Positions 20,560-35,500 of a stretch of 64,000 nucleotides of DNA are shown in pieces. This DNA comes from Blastomussa wellsi (lineage: Eukaryota; Cnidaria; Anthozoa; Scleractinia; Plerogyridae). Position 1 is the first letter of the stretch; every line of letters starts with the position of its first letter. Below the pieces are notes generated by a model. It was not told where the DNA came from and ran no database searches. It saw nothing but the letters and a program-made list of their open reading frames with translations. The translations under genes were made by a program, and so were the position numbers. Where the stretch lies: the NCBI GenBank assembly GCA_947652115.1, contig OX393564.1, forward strand, positions 11,242,373 to 11,306,372, read 5' to 3'.

Positions 20560-23500
20560 GTAAGTTTGCATAGCAACACTTTGTATTTTATCTTAACTTT
20601 ATTTTTCAGGGCATCGCTTAATAACCTAAGAAAGAACAAAATTCCCGGTGTAGTCAATTTCGAACGTTCCGTAAATAATTTGAACTCGAATTGTTGTGTG
20701 GATTTGGATTTAAACTGACTCAAACATTTTGCTAATCGACAAAATCAAACGTTCGAAAATCGAACACTTTTTGAATCAAACGTAATCAAACTCTAGATTG
20801 CTCTCCAATTTTTCCTTGGCCCGCATCCCCAGTTTCTTACTGGCATGCCCTTTTTTGTAACATTTAATTGCTGCCGCAGCGAGTGAGCATGAAGCGAACG
20901 AGCGAGGCAGCTCTCTAATCGGCATAAGATTACATTATAGGGGCTTGCAATTCGCCATGTTCTAAACGAGCGGTAACCTGGGTTCGAGTTGCGACCACAA
21001 AGCTTCTTGGGATCGTTTGGAGGGACAGCTAGCATGGCGGAAAGTGAGACAATACCAGCGAAAGAGACAGTAAAGGTTATTCTCACTGAAGAAGATATAC
21101 CTGGTGCAAAACTTCCTCGCGAAACCGAAGTGCAGTGCAGTGTTGTGCAATTGAAAAGGTGGTTGTTGTGCCGGGGAGCTAAGACGACGGGAAACAAGAA
21201 AGCATTAGTGACAAGGTATGTTCGCGCATTTTTGATATATTGGAGGGTGGAATATTTTTCGTTTATTTTATGGCGGGTTTTTCCTTCGTTTTCAGGGTTC
21301 AAGATTACATTAAAAATGGATTAGATGTGAAATATCTTCGCGATCCGGACGGCGGAATACACCTTTTACGAAAAAAAGCTCAACTTGGCATCCTTGAAAA
21401 GGAAGAGCCGCAGCTCAATCCGTCCTTTCCAAAAGAAGGTTACAAAAACAATCTAAAGGGTCTCCCTAAAATATCTTTTGGAACCGTATGGCGGTTTATG
21501 ATAGAAGGAGTTGAAAGTAAAAAACAATTGTCAACTGCAAAGCCCCTTGTCAAGGGGTTTAACTTCTTTAAGTCAGGACATGTTTTGTACATTGGTTATC
21601 TACAGGAAAATGGAAAGCACTTCATCAAAAGCCAGGTTCTTCCATCAATGAAGAAAGATAAAGTATATAGTTGTTTTCTAGTGATGACATCCACTGTTAG
21701 TATTTTAAAAGCACATTGTAAATGCCCTGCAGGTATCGATGGTCGCTGCAATCATGTTGCATCAACATTATTTGCCCTAGAAGAACATTTTAAAAAGCAA
21801 AAAACATGTTCTGATGCACAAGAGTCCTGTACTTCTAAGCCCTGTAAATGGAATGTTCCAAGGAAGCGTAAGGGACCAGCCATACCTATCTCTGAAATGA
21901 ACTTTGTCAAGCATGACTATGCAAAAGTAAAGAAAATCAAAACGCCAAAGTTAAGTTTGCAGCAGGGTAACAGTGCATCAGAGGAGAGAGACTGGCCAAG
22001 TGAAAGATTAGATAAATTTCTTGAGGCTGTAAGAGAATATGAAATGAAATCTGGAAGAACTGTTGGATGGACACATATTCTTCCCCAAAAAATTGAGAAT
22101 CAGGAGAAAAACCAAGAAGAAGAACCATCACTTATCTCACCTATCAAAAGCCATCCTGTCACAGCTGATGAACTCAGAGAGAGATTTGAGAAAGTTAAGA
22201 GGAACATTAATTTCGATGAAGAAAAGATCAATAAAATAGAACAGAAAACTAGAGGGCAGTCCAACACAGACCTGTGGCATCATCATCGACAGCCCAGAAT
22301 AACAGCTACCAAATGTTACCGGATAGCAGTACAAAGGGATGCTACATCTCCTACAAAAACTATCCAAGAAGTCCTTGGTTACAACAAACCATTTCAGAGT
22401 AAATACATGCAAGAGGGACTGGATATGGAAGACAACATTATTGATGCTTACAAAGTGTTAAAGCAGCAGCAAGGGGTCACTGGTATAACTGTTGAGAAAT
22501 GTGGCTTTTTTATCTCCAAGCACCATGGTTTCCTTGGAGCAAGTCCAGATGGATTAGTACATGATCCCTCAGCAGAGAACACTGATGGTCTTCTTGAACT
22601 GAAATACATTCAGATGGAGAACAATGAAATCTTAGAGGATGCTTTAATTCGAAAAGGAATTTGTAAGAAATCTGATGATGGGGTGAAGTTGAATATAAGG
22701 CACAAATATTATTTTCAAATACAACAAATAATGTTTGTTGTTGAAAGAAAATGGATAGATTTTGTGGTTATGGGGACAGGTTGTTCAACACCCTTTTGTG
22801 AAAGAGTTTCTTTTGCAAAAGACTTCTGGGATACAATTTTTCCAAAGCTAGAATCATTTTTTAACTGCTGGATTGTGCCTGAACTTGCATACCCTCGTGT
22901 CAAATATGGTATCCCAAAAATGAATGCTTGCATGTTGTAAGAGTCTTTATATACTGATATACACTGTGGAAGAGCTACAACTTTTAAGTTCTGATTCCCT
23001 CATTAAAGTACATAGCTCAATACACTGTAAGTAAGTAAGCGTAAACTTGTTATCATTAGAAAAAGTTAACGATCAATTTCAACCAGTTAAGCATATCAGC
23101 CATCAAAAAAACAAATCAGATTCTTTCTCATTGACAAGTCAAATCACTCTTAATTAATAAGAGGGGGTTGAAAATTTGATAGTGCACAGACCACCACAAG
23201 CATGTCTGTTGCAATAGGTGCAAGAGTAATTGGTATCTTATGGTCGAAGATGTGCCAGTTCTTTATACGTTCCATTAGCCTTTCAACATGAACTCTTAGG
23301 CTAGCAACTACCTTATTATGATTTGTTTCCTTTTTGGAAAACTGTACCTTCTTATCTAAAAATGCTGGCATAACAAGGCTTGCACCAACGGAGGCTAATT
23401 CATCCTGACAATTAAACCCTTTGTCGGCCATAACCTGATCACCTGGCTTAAGTTTGTCTAAAAAACCACTGAGAATAGTTATTTCCTTATCCGAGGTAGA

Positions 23501-26500
23501 TCCAGGAAATAAGTCACTGACAAAACATAATACGCCACTTGGAGTTATCCCCAACAGTGATTTCATGGTGGTTCGTGATTTATATGCTGAATAGCATGCT
23601 GACTGAGAATCGAGAGAAGATGGTCGCTCCATTTCAAATTCTGTACAATCTACAATCACTGTAACATTGGGTAACAATTTTTTAAAAATTTCAGGCATAT
23701 AAAATTTAAGTAGCTCTCTTGAAGGGATAGTGATAATTGATTCAAATTGCCTCCTCAAAAACGGAATCCAGCCATTTATAATCTTAGAAACAGTAGATCT
23801 AGAAATTTTAAAGCGATGAGCAAGATCAGTTTCAAATAATCCAAGCCTTAACCGTAGCATGACAAGAATAAACTCTTGGAATTTAGTAAGTATTCTAGGC
23901 CTTCCAACATTGCTGTTAACACTAGTCTTTTCGTGTTCATAGATAATGTCACTAGAAGAGTGTTCTACAGATTTATAACATAGAATTAGTGCATTGTAAT
24001 CGGGTAAGCCTGTGTAGAATGCAATATCATCATCTTTATCTTTATACTTATCTATGTCAAATCTATTGTTCTCTAGGGCATAGTTCAAGGTTACAGCTTC
24101 ATGTTGTAATTTTCTGTGCAACTCCTTCAAGTTTTTATTTTCCTTCTCCAGCCTTTGAATCTCTTCTTTTAGCTTCACGTTCTCCTCTTCGCGTGCTTGT
24201 AAGCGGTCATGTAACACGATTAGTTCGTCTCCTGTTAGCAAAGTTTGTATTTCTACACTGTTATCCATGTCAAGGTTTTCTTTCGAGTGTTCTTCCATTT
24301 CAACGTTCGTTTCTAGTGGTAATTCAGCCATCGGTAATCTCCTTTTAGCCTTCTCTATTTCCTGCGATTCTTCGAAGGTCGCCCTTTTCAAAACTCTGCG
24401 TGGAACCAGTTCTTTCGTCCAAGGAAAAATTGAAGGCAAGTAGGTTCTGCTGAGTTTCTCACCTCCCTCAAAGTGTGCCGAGCAAATACGTGTACTTTCA
24501 GATAATTTCAGCGAGTCGTTTCTCAGTAGGACCACATACCTTTTCCGTACAGCAGGGTCCTTTGGAATTCTGTAGAACTGGAGGTTAGGCGAGTTTCTAA
24601 AACTATTATTGCATTGAGGTACACAACAGTTGTAATGGTGCGACATGTTTACTTCCGTGTGAAACTTCCGTGTCCCTCCAAACGATCCCAAGAAGCTTTG
24701 TGGTCGCAACTCGAACCCAGGTTACCGCTCGTTTAGAACATGGCGAATTACTTTTTTTACGAAACGCAAGGAATTCTGGTCGGCCGTAAGATCAAAGGCG
24801 CAAGTAATTGTGGTTATGCGCAAATGGAAGATTTAGGATGTGCAGTGGTATATGCGTGAGAAGATGACTTAGCGTGTGCAGTCGATTACACCTAAGTAGG
24901 TTATGCAAATATCATCTTCGTTATCGGACTATTTTTGTCGGCTCTTTCTAACCAATGGTTATTTGTCATTCAGCTTGAATTTTGGTTTCTTTTGCAGTTA
25001 AGAAATACGTTTATCAGATGAAATGTACTGTATTTACCCGTGTATAAGTCGACCTTTCACGACCTAAAAATCAGTCCAAAAACTAAGACCCAAGAACCGG
25101 TAAAATAAATTTGGCACAATTAGCATAACAATTGTCTTTATAATCTTACATAAAACGTCTTCTTAATATAAACAATGATACAAAACATGAAGTCCTTCAC
25201 TTCGCGGTCTGCGTCTAAATTAGCAGTTCAAGTTGAAATGCTTTAGAATTTATCTGCTTTTTGTAGACCCGAGTGTCGAGGATACTCCCTGGCACAATTG
25301 CGGAATAAAGAACTGACATTTCCTGCAAAATAAAGCTGTAAATCTGCTGAGGAAACTTCGAACTCCCTGCTTAGTAACCTGGCATAATGTAAGCACATGC
25401 AGTCATCAGTTACCAATACTCGACTGATTTTGTAGCTTGGTTACCAAGTTTTCTAAACACGCTGTTTATTGAGCATTCTCAAAGATTATTGACCTTCTTT
25501 GAGGTTTTGCCTGCCTGCTAAAGCTGCTTTGTCGTCTTTCACAGTTAGAAAGGTTTGTCTAGAATTAGTATGTTTGATTTTGTAATCATGTTTCAAACAT
25601 TATGGACAAAATGCCCACATGTAAATGTGTTGTTAAAACGATTGCGGACATGCAAGAATATTAAAACTTCACATTGAAACTTGCTGTGATTGTTTCATAT
25701 TTTCACCAGTACTTATCTGAACAATAACTCTAAGAAATACAATAGATTTAAGTTTTCCAATAAAATGAAGAAAACTTAGTTTTTGGCCCCAAAATTAGGG
25801 GGTCGACTTATACACTAACCCTAAACCCCAAAAGACCTGAAACCTGGAGATCAAGGTAAAAAAACCTGGAGATATGTGGAAAAAAACCAGTGGATTTATT
25901 GACAGCATCAAAAATGACTAAAGTCAGGTGTTCATGTAGAGTAATTTTTTGTTTTTTATTTATCAATTATGACCTAAAATATTTTTGCGATCTGATAAAG
26001 AGGGGGTGAATAGGTTCGCAGATCAACAGATTTTGCCTTAAAAAGTACACTGATTGCAGATTTATTTTAAGCGAAAAATTAAGTGGATTCGTGGATTTCG
26101 AAAATGCAGTGGATCACAGATAATTTAGCTGATAATTTTAGCTCAGATTCCAGACTCTACCAGTCGATCAAATATGGCAAATAATGCCATACAACGGGTT
26201 ATCCTAACATCCAGAATTCTGGAAAGCTGGAATGCCAGAAATCAAGAGCCAGAATCCTAAAACCTTGGAATGCCTACATTTGTTTAGAAAAAATAAGGTT
26301 TTGTATCTGGGTCCTCACAAGGTGCACAATTAATTTAGCCTTGGCGTCAGTGAAATAAAGTATTTTCGCACAGCGGCAGCCTTCATTGGATCGGGGCTCT
26401 GAGGAAAGTCTCCAAATTTGAAAGTAGAAATGCTGTATTTGTATGTTAGAATTATTTAGGCAAGAACTATTTTGTTTGGAATGTGATGTGTGATAATAGT

Positions 26501-29500
26501 GAATTGAAGCTTACTATGTAATGACCTCTTGAAAATTAAATAGGTACATGTATGTTTACAAATTAAAAGGTGTTAGTTTTCTTTAATTTTTGTACACACT
26601 ATTTATGATACTTTAGTTACGTGACATACTAAATTTATAATACACTACTTAGGTTACTTGTTAACAATATTACTTACAATGTGTTGATTACTGTTGAGTA
26701 TTACATAAAAATTGATTTCATGCTGTGATTCTATCCTTTTGGACCTAACACTATTCACAACAATTTTTTTTAATTTTACAAAGTATTAGTCACATAATAA
26801 GGGTTTCCGAGAGGCTTTCCATAACATTTTTGTAATCACCTCCTTGCATGGAACACATCTTGACTGATAACTAATTGCTGTGAGAATAGAATGGTTCGAT
26901 TAGCTGTAACGGCAGCAAACTGTTCATGTTATCGCCTTTGAACATGAGAATTGAATGTAAAAATTAGGAAAAAGTTTGCACATATAGACAGGTTTTTATG
27001 GGATGTAGTTTTTATGATGAAATCTTTGAGCATTTGAACACTAAAATTTGAAAATAAAGCCATTTTTGCTTGAAATGATCAGTAGCTTGATTTACACTGT
27101 CACAAACAATTACAGCAATACACTGGTAGTGTTTGTTTACGTGAAATCACTTTTTACATCCTGAAGATGTTTTCCAAATTATTGTGGATATAGTCACCGT
27201 AGACCTTTCAAGACTTTGCACATCTTCCTTATTTACATGTAGCTTGTTTGTCCTCAGAAAAAGTCGTTCTGGGTTTTAGGATTCTGGCTCTTGATTTCCA
27301 GCTTTCTGGCACTCCTGATTTTGGGACAACCCCCATACAACTGTGGATTTCTACAGAAAATTGCACCAGAAAAATCAGTTTAGCAAGCAAAAAATGATCT
27401 CATCATGAGATTGCCGTAAAAACCGCACGTTTCACAGCAAAACCATGAGACTTGAGAGGTCTATGTTCCATTTTAAGGTCACTTCGTTCCACATAATAGT
27501 CAATTTGTTCCACGAAACAGCCACTTCATTCGACTGTGTATAGAAGATTAAAGTAGTTAGAAGCAATCAAACTCAGCCGGCGCGCCTAGTGTTGACTTTG
27601 TTGCTATGCGCGTTATAGCAACAAGTGAACAATCAACAACATAACTACACGTAGTTCTCTATGTATGCAAAAAAGGTTTTGCAGGCAGTTCATACTCCAA
27701 TGGGTAAAAACTGTGTATGGTTTCGAAGTTTTTTAAACCCAATCGACCATAGATTGAACTCAGCTGGTGGACTTCATTATCACTTTGTTGCAATGCGCAG
27801 GGTAGCAACAAGTGAACAATCAAGTATCGATTGCCCAAATGCGATTATATCACTTGAAATCAATCGGCTGACTTTGGAATTGACGAAAAGATAAAAAGAG
27901 AAACTAAATGTTGAACAAAGTGAGTATCAGAGACTGTGAATGAAGTGACTGAGGTGGAATGAAGTGACTATTTTGTAGTCGTCAGTTTCAAAAATGCGTA
28001 CATGGGCAAGATATCAAACAACATCAAACTGACAATATCTAGTGGCTGTCAAAAAAAGGCTACCACAACTGCTCTTTTGCCATCAGTTTTCGCACCCAAT
28101 CAAGTTTACATCATTCAAATTTGCACCCACCTTCTTAAGCCAAGAGAAATTCTGCGTATGATTAGTTAGCAAACATAGGCAGCCACTCTTTGCTCAGAAT
28201 AGTTGCTGGTTTCACTATGTAGTGGCAAGTGTGAACTCTGATGGTGCGAACTTGAAGTAACCATAAATAAAGGTTCTCCATGTGAAGCAGCTTGCACGTT
28301 TTACTGTTTCCTTGTTGTTCTTCATGATATTGCCTGTTAGCTTGTAAAATCGTCAAGTAAAAAGCAAGAGAGTCAGACTACAAGCGTATCGACGTAACCC
28401 AGTTGATCAGTGAAATGGAAAATACTGCTCCATGTGGCACACAAAAATTTCGGATGAATGGATCGTGCCCAATTTATTTGTCCGGCCAGAACTATGACGT
28501 ATGACTGATCTTATAAACTTACTTGGTTGGTCATGACTCATTGAGACTGGATACTCCACGGAGTATAATATTATAGACTGCATACAAGCCTAGTGGCCCA
28601 TCAGGCCGGAGCTAATCCTGGTTTCATTAGCATGAAGCGACAGAGGGTATTTCTACTCCCCCTGGATCGGATGCTAGTCCATCGTGGGGTTAACCCCCAG
28701 CATTAAATTTGTCTATACCCATTTATACACCTGGGTGAAGAGAAGCACTATGAGAGTAAAGATAGTGTCTTGCCCAAGAGCAGGCCATTGTCTTGATAGT
28801 GTCTTGCCCAAGAGCAGGCCATTGTCTTGATAGTGTCTTGCCCAAGAGCAGGCCATTGTCTTGATAGTGTCTTGCCCTAGAGCAGGCCATTGTCTTGATA
28901 GTGTCTTGCCCAAGAGCAGCTTGAAGCCAGAAAGCTCAACCCGGAGTTCAGCACACTAACCATTAGGCCACTGTGCCTCCCACCCTTGAACCAATGAGTT
29001 TTGGGCAGTGATGCATGATAGTGGTGGTGATGACGATGATGATTACAATAATAATCAATCAGCTAATTCAATCAATGAATCAATCAATGTTTTAATTAAT
29101 CTTTTATGTTAGGTGGCATGTGTATGAAAACCAAACAAGAGACAGCAATGGAATAATAGTCGCTACTTCCCTAGCTAAATATTTATAAGGTTGTAGCGCC
29201 TTTCAATAACACGCGAACTCTGCTCATGTCGACGGTTATGTTTTTCGCTGCCGTCAATCATCAAGTGGACCTCTCAGAAAACAGAGGTACACTTCAACAG
29301 GGTCAAAAGGTCACATCTGTCAGTTGTGATTGGTAGACTTCAATCCATTTTGTTCGTTTCTGATTTTCAAGGTTCATTAACTTTTACTGTAATTATGATT
29401 GACGACAGCGAAAAACGCAATTGTTGGTTGGGTTTTGAACTTCAGAGTTCACAAGTTATTGAAAACTGCAGTAAGTCACAACTTAGTTTTGTGTTGATTT

Positions 29501-32500
29501 GATTGTTCTTTGTTTCAGCTTTTGGCCAAGTTGTTTCTTCTACATGTCTACCATGATTCCAATCATATGGATTGTCGAACTGGACCTCCTAGATAAGCGT
29601 GTTAATGGAAATCAGACTACAGTTTCACCAAGTCAAGAAAGTACTAATAGAGGGGTAAGTGGTTTATTAAACTGCTGTAACTTGAATAATTCTGAAAAGT
29701 AACATCACATCTGCTTTAAGCTTGTGTAATAAGACTCCAGTCCACAGTTTATTTAATGTGGTATGTGTATTGCGTACTGATATATGCATGCACATACCTC
29801 TCAGTAATCAGAATTGTATAATTTTACATCTTGATACAATGCATCTATGCTAGAACTCTGCTGGAATCTCACAGTCTCCCCTATACTTGTCACCAAATCT
29901 GGCGGATATGAAAGATTGCTTGCTTGATTGTGGGGGATAATGTTATTTTAATTTGTATTTTTGTGGATGAAGTTTTTTGCATAATTTTTTTACTCCATTT
30001 TTGAGGTGTATTCTAAGATTAGTGATGGCATGGATTTGAATTGGTATATCTCTCTACATGTACACGTTGCAAATCGTGATCAGGGGATTTAATCTAGTAG
30101 TAATAATTATTGCTCTGATAAGTATCAATAAAATAATATCTAATTTGTGATCAGACTTTTAGCTTGTACGTATCTTGTAACAGTGTGACTACTCCAAACA
30201 AGGCATGCAATTGTTGAAATGATTATTTTCACAATATTGTTGAATTTAGACCTTGGATGTTAACAAGAGATCCCCAACCAAGTATTGATACATTGTGTAT
30301 AAGCAAGCTGCGACATAAATTATGGTTTTAATTACTGGACTGAGTTTGTAAATTGGCACATTTTGCTTCCTTGACACAGTTAATTGTCACACCTTGTTTA
30401 GGGTTCTATGGTGTGATTTATAACTGGTGCTCTATCCATTGATTTTTCCTATTTTTTTGCAAACCAATTAATCCAAGCCATCTTCTCTTTCTCCCCCTTT
30501 TGGGAGGTCTGAAGTGTACATGAAGGCATACCAATAATTCTAAATGTATGAGATTAAACCATTGACTCCTATACCGGCCATAACCGGCTGTGACAGACGT
30601 TAACCTTTGTTCCACTTCTGATGTCATCAGCCTTGACCAAAATAGGAATCCCTTTTACCCAAGTTCTGCAGAGGGAAAGACCTTTCCAGTGATTCACAGA
30701 TAACATTGATTGGGTTAATGGAGCTTGAAATATGCACCAAAACACTTAGAAATTTCTGTCAAAAACTAGGAGGAAAATTTCCCCCACTTACCCTTGGCTA
30801 CTCCGTGTTAAGTATTTCCCGTCTTATTGGTGTTATCTTGGCAATTCTTGAACCGAAAGCAAGCCCAGAAAAAGGCCAAACAATGCATCAAAAAGATGCG
30901 AAAGAAGGAGAAAGAAAAGCGAAAAAAGAGAAAGAAAACGGAAAGCCTAAAGAGGTAGGTCACTCTCTCGTCCAAAAACTATCTCAAAAATTTGATTTGT
31001 GCTAATGCCCGAGCTAAAATGTCATTAAATGCGATTCTAGTGAAAAACGTGACATGTCTTTATTTTGCAAAATAATGCATGTTGGAGAGATTTGGAGCAG
31101 ATGTAGCCTACAACCGACTACAAAATGTTCAAAATGTCTAAAAAACACGTTTTTTGGGGGGCAATATCCAGGGTAAATAAATATGTTCAGTTGCACATCC
31201 TTATAGTTATGAGAGATTTGCTTTTCCTTTCAATCACAATAATATTTAATTTTGACTTGAATTGGATAAAACAGTCCTTTATACTCTCACAATTTGCAGT
31301 GCTTCGGAAATGTGGATTCATTAACATTGGCTAAACAGATATGTGAATTGGGTCTGATTATTGGGATAATCATAGGAAGATGGCTTCTACCAAGAGGTGA
31401 GATCACCCGTGATCAGCTGTCTGCCCTTTTACTGGGATATGTGGGCACTGCAGCAGATATCCTTGAATTATTTGAAGTTCTCGACGAGGAAGTTGTGAAA
31501 ACACAGGAACAGGTGACCCTTGCTGTTCTTGGTGTTTATACCTGGAGCTTACTGCAGTTCTGTCTTGTCACCACAGCCACAACTGGAAAGAACAATCAGA
31601 TTCGCATCACAAACAACAAGGTATGCCAAGTATTTCTTGTACCTACACACTTCATTTCCACACTTTTATTTATTACAATTGAAATGAAATACAGAAGTAC
31701 ATTGGCATGCCCACTGCTAGCTAAGGCTCATCTAGACAGGCATGCCTTAGCAACCCATTACAAATTTTCTATTTCCGTCATTTTGTATGCTGCTTCCCAG
31801 AGGGAACAGTGTACATGTATAAGAACATGTTTCTAACTGGAAAAGGTGCGAGATGGTCATGTGATGGCCTTGTGATCGATCGTTTCAAACTGGGCCAAAT
31901 TCTAGCGACGCAAGTTTCGATACAGAAGCTTGCGGTCAATATTTCGGGCACACAGTATGCAAATTCACCACGCTGGTAATGAACAGAAAAAAGTGTAAAC
32001 TTTTCTGCAGGTACCTTAACTAGTGTATTAATTTGAGATTATTGACAATGCTTTTCACTCATGTTTTGCATTTAAGATAAATTCTAACAACACGACAAGT
32101 TTCGATTCAAAAAGTTTTCTTGAGTTCGCTCGCACGCAAACATGCAAATTCAATGCACTGTCTGTCGTGAAGTAAAAACATCCTGTATGGTTTTGTGTAA
32201 GCACTTTTACCGTGTCTCTATTTTCGACTTTTGAAATTGTTTTCATTCACGTTTTGCATTTCAGATAAGAACAATAAAGTTTAGCGACGCGTCGAGTTTT
32301 GATTCAATCGCTCGCATGTAAACAAGCCAATATTCAGTGCACTGTCTATCAGCTCAAACGTAAACTGAAAGGTTTATTACAAACCGAACGTTGTGAACAA
32401 ATCAGCAATCTTTCGACACAGACTAAATCTTCGAACTTTCCAAACAAAATTTCCGCGTCATAGATTCTCTCGAGTTTTTGAAGCTCGCCAGCATGCCGTG

Positions 32501-35500
32501 AAATTGAAAGATCTGTTTTAATTGTCTCGCCGATGTGTGCCGAGAGCAAAACTTTCCCCTGTCAAAAATTTAATGAATGTGAACGACGCATTGAAAAGCA
32601 CCTCGATTAAAGACATTAAACATTGTTTCTTCAAATTCGGCCTATTTTAGTGTAATCAAGCCCACCGGCAACTGCCGTGAAGTGTCAAAAATCTCAAAAA
32701 CAACCATATCTTTTAAGATCGTGTCGCCGGTCGGTTGTGGACTGCAAACAAAAATCTTTTGCATGGAAGCCGCTTTCTTGCGAGTAATATATTCCATACT
32801 AAATGCTTCAGTGATTCTCGGGAGAAACGAGAACCTTCTCGCGAGAAACGAGACTCATATCGCAGGAAACGAGACTCGTATCGTGAGAAACGAGACGAGA
32901 GGTGGTAACTTACATTTGAGCGGTACTGTATATCATTAATGGCACGTGCGCACTACTCATTGACCAATAATATTAACCTCTTGTGGGCTGATCACATTTA
33001 CCTTGTTTAAAACTTAGTTAACTGTTTTTACACAAGGTTTTTCCTCGCATTTACTCCCAGTGATGGTGAAAGGTGGTTTTCACTATCTTTTCCTTTCTCT
33101 GCGTGCTATGTTTGTTTATTTATGGATTACAACAGCCTGACGAACGAAGTCCTTTGGCTGCTATGTCAACAAAAAAGGGCCAATGTGCCCGTCTAATCGA
33201 GCAACTAAAAGGTCAAGAAAAGCGACCTAACAACCGTGGGCCAGCGCGGTGGTGGAAACGCCACAAGCCTTCCCAAACCACTGCGACCCCGTCGCGCTCT
33301 GGAGTAGAAGCCAACGAAACTCCAGCCATCAACACTGATGTTTCGCCACCCGATAACGCCGAGATGTTATCGCCCGACCTATCTGCTCTGGCGACTCGTG
33401 ATACCCTGCCATCTGTTAATAACATCGAGCAAATCACCGCTATCATATCAGCAGTCGTCGAGAGTAAAATGGCAAGCTTCCAATCACCTCCGACTCCAAC
33501 GAACAATTCTCCCAACATCAACCTGGGCGACCCAAACGCCTTCAACTTCCAACTCCGGTGACATCGCAGCGCATGTGGATGACAAGACAAGGAAAGCGAT
33601 CATCAAGGGTGAGTATGTTGATTTTGTATCGCTGCTCCCTGAAAACTCTACCGTTAATTCTGATAGTACCGATTTACTTGCCTTGACTTTCGACGGCGAG
33701 TCCTTGCCTATTTCATTTCCAAGCTGCAGCCAGAGGAGAGTTACATGTAAGAAGGCACTGATTGATTCTTTCGATCGCTGGTTGTCGGCCTTCTCAGTTT
33801 TTGCCACCATTTTACTGTCGTCTTTTCCACATCGCGCGGTGGATATGTTTGCGTACCTCTCCATCATACAGTCGGCGCACAAAAATTCTTAGGCCTCTCC
33901 TGGCTGTCCTATGACAGGAGAAGGGCTGCACGGGACCCAGCTTACGTTTGGAGTAAGATACACCCCCAGTTATACCTTGAAAAATTTACAAGCCTCTCAC
34001 GCTCTACCTGTTTTACCTGCGGGGGAGCTGGTCACCTCTCTCATGTGTGCCCATTATCTTCTTCCAGGGAGAAGTTAGACCCCTGCCAGAATTACAACAA
34101 GGGATTCCCCTGTACCAGGACACCCTGCCTCTACTCTCACCGCTGCTCATATCCCAACTGCAACGATGCCCACCCTGCCACCTCCCACACCGCCCAGCAC
34201 CCTGAAAAGGCTCCAAAGTCAAGTGATCACAAACGGCGATGATTTTCTATCTACTCTTAAACCTAGCACTCCAATTAATGTTGACATACTTGACATTTAC
34301 CTTACGGGCCACCCTGATAACTTCTTTGTATCCTCTTTATACCGGGGGCTTAGGGAAGGTTTTCGCATTGGCTATTCAGGTCCCAGGGCCCACACATCCT
34401 ATCCCAACCTACGCTGAGCCAATTTACTCCCAACCATCCTCGAAGAGAACCTTTTGACAGAAGTCCTCAATGGCCATACTGCGGGGCCTTTCCTTTCCCC
34501 TCCTTTAAAAAACTTTTGGATTTCTCCTTTGGGTCTGGTCCCCAAGAAAAATTCAGGGAAATGGCACACCATTTTTCACCTCTCTTACCTCAAAAACTCC
34601 AGCTCAAGCATTAATGTTAATATTCCTATTGAGGACTACTCCCTGTACTCCCTAAACTCACAAGGCTCTGTTCTCTTGTTTCCTCCTGGCAGGCCAAAAT
34701 CAGCTGCCGCCTCCAAAATCTCCAGTCCATCATTGGGTCCCCCCACTTTGCATGTAAGGTTGTAGCCCCGGGCCGGCCATTTCTGCGCCGTATGATTGCC
34801 CTAACCCGTGGTCTGTCTGACCCTACTGCTTTCATCTGCCTCGGAAAGGAATTCCACAAAGACCTTGACATGTGGGCACATTTCCTAGCCTCTTGGAATG
34901 GTGTAAACTTGTTTCTACCCCCATTTTCCCCTGCCACTGATTTTGTCTCCCTTTCTGCTGACGCCGCAGGGTCGGTAGGGTATGGGCATACCTTCATCCC
35001 TACTGGTTCAATGGCAGGTGGCTACCCCAGAAGTACTTTTCTGAATCTCTGGCTCCTGCAGCGTAAGGCTCGATGAACAGGAGGAGGATTCCTTTCAGGG
35101 ACCTTCTCTGTGGGTTGACTCTGAGGTTAATCCTTGAGTCCTTGGCTTTTGCGAAGGTGACCACCTTAGCACGCATCACGTGATCGTACATGAATTCCTT
35201 GCCAGCGGAATAAACACCGTGCACGTCTTCCGCCAGAGTCTTGCTTCTAATCATTTCATACTCGAGCTGGATGTTAGTCAGCTTGTATTTCAGTTTTGTT
35301 GGGTCAGAGCCTTTGACAACCTGTGAGGCCAGCGCAAGGGTCAGCTCAAACACGAGGTCGTTGTAAAGAGCTTGGGGGTAAAGACTCCGTGGTCGGTCAG
35401 GATCTGGTGGTCCAGTCTGATTCGGTATTTTGTGTCCCGAAAACCTTGTTCAGCGCGTTTTCCGTGTCGACATCCTCGGTTTTCTTATCCCCAGCGTTTG

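Larger units (their letters stand above)
20949..24749. mobile_element. Intact ISL2EU-type DNA transposon
   Basis: Perfect 79 bp TIRs enclose 3.8 kb with two convergent uninterrupted genes: a YqaJ-type nuclease (plus) and a THAP-DDE transposase (minus). This pair defines the ISL2EU (IS4EU) superfamily as I know it. AATT closes both outer ends, compatible with a 2 bp AT target duplication next to TIRs starting TCGCCATG. It lies in intron 1 of TMEM26. Perfect TIRs and intact genes point to a young, possibly mobile copy. Confidence 0.85.
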
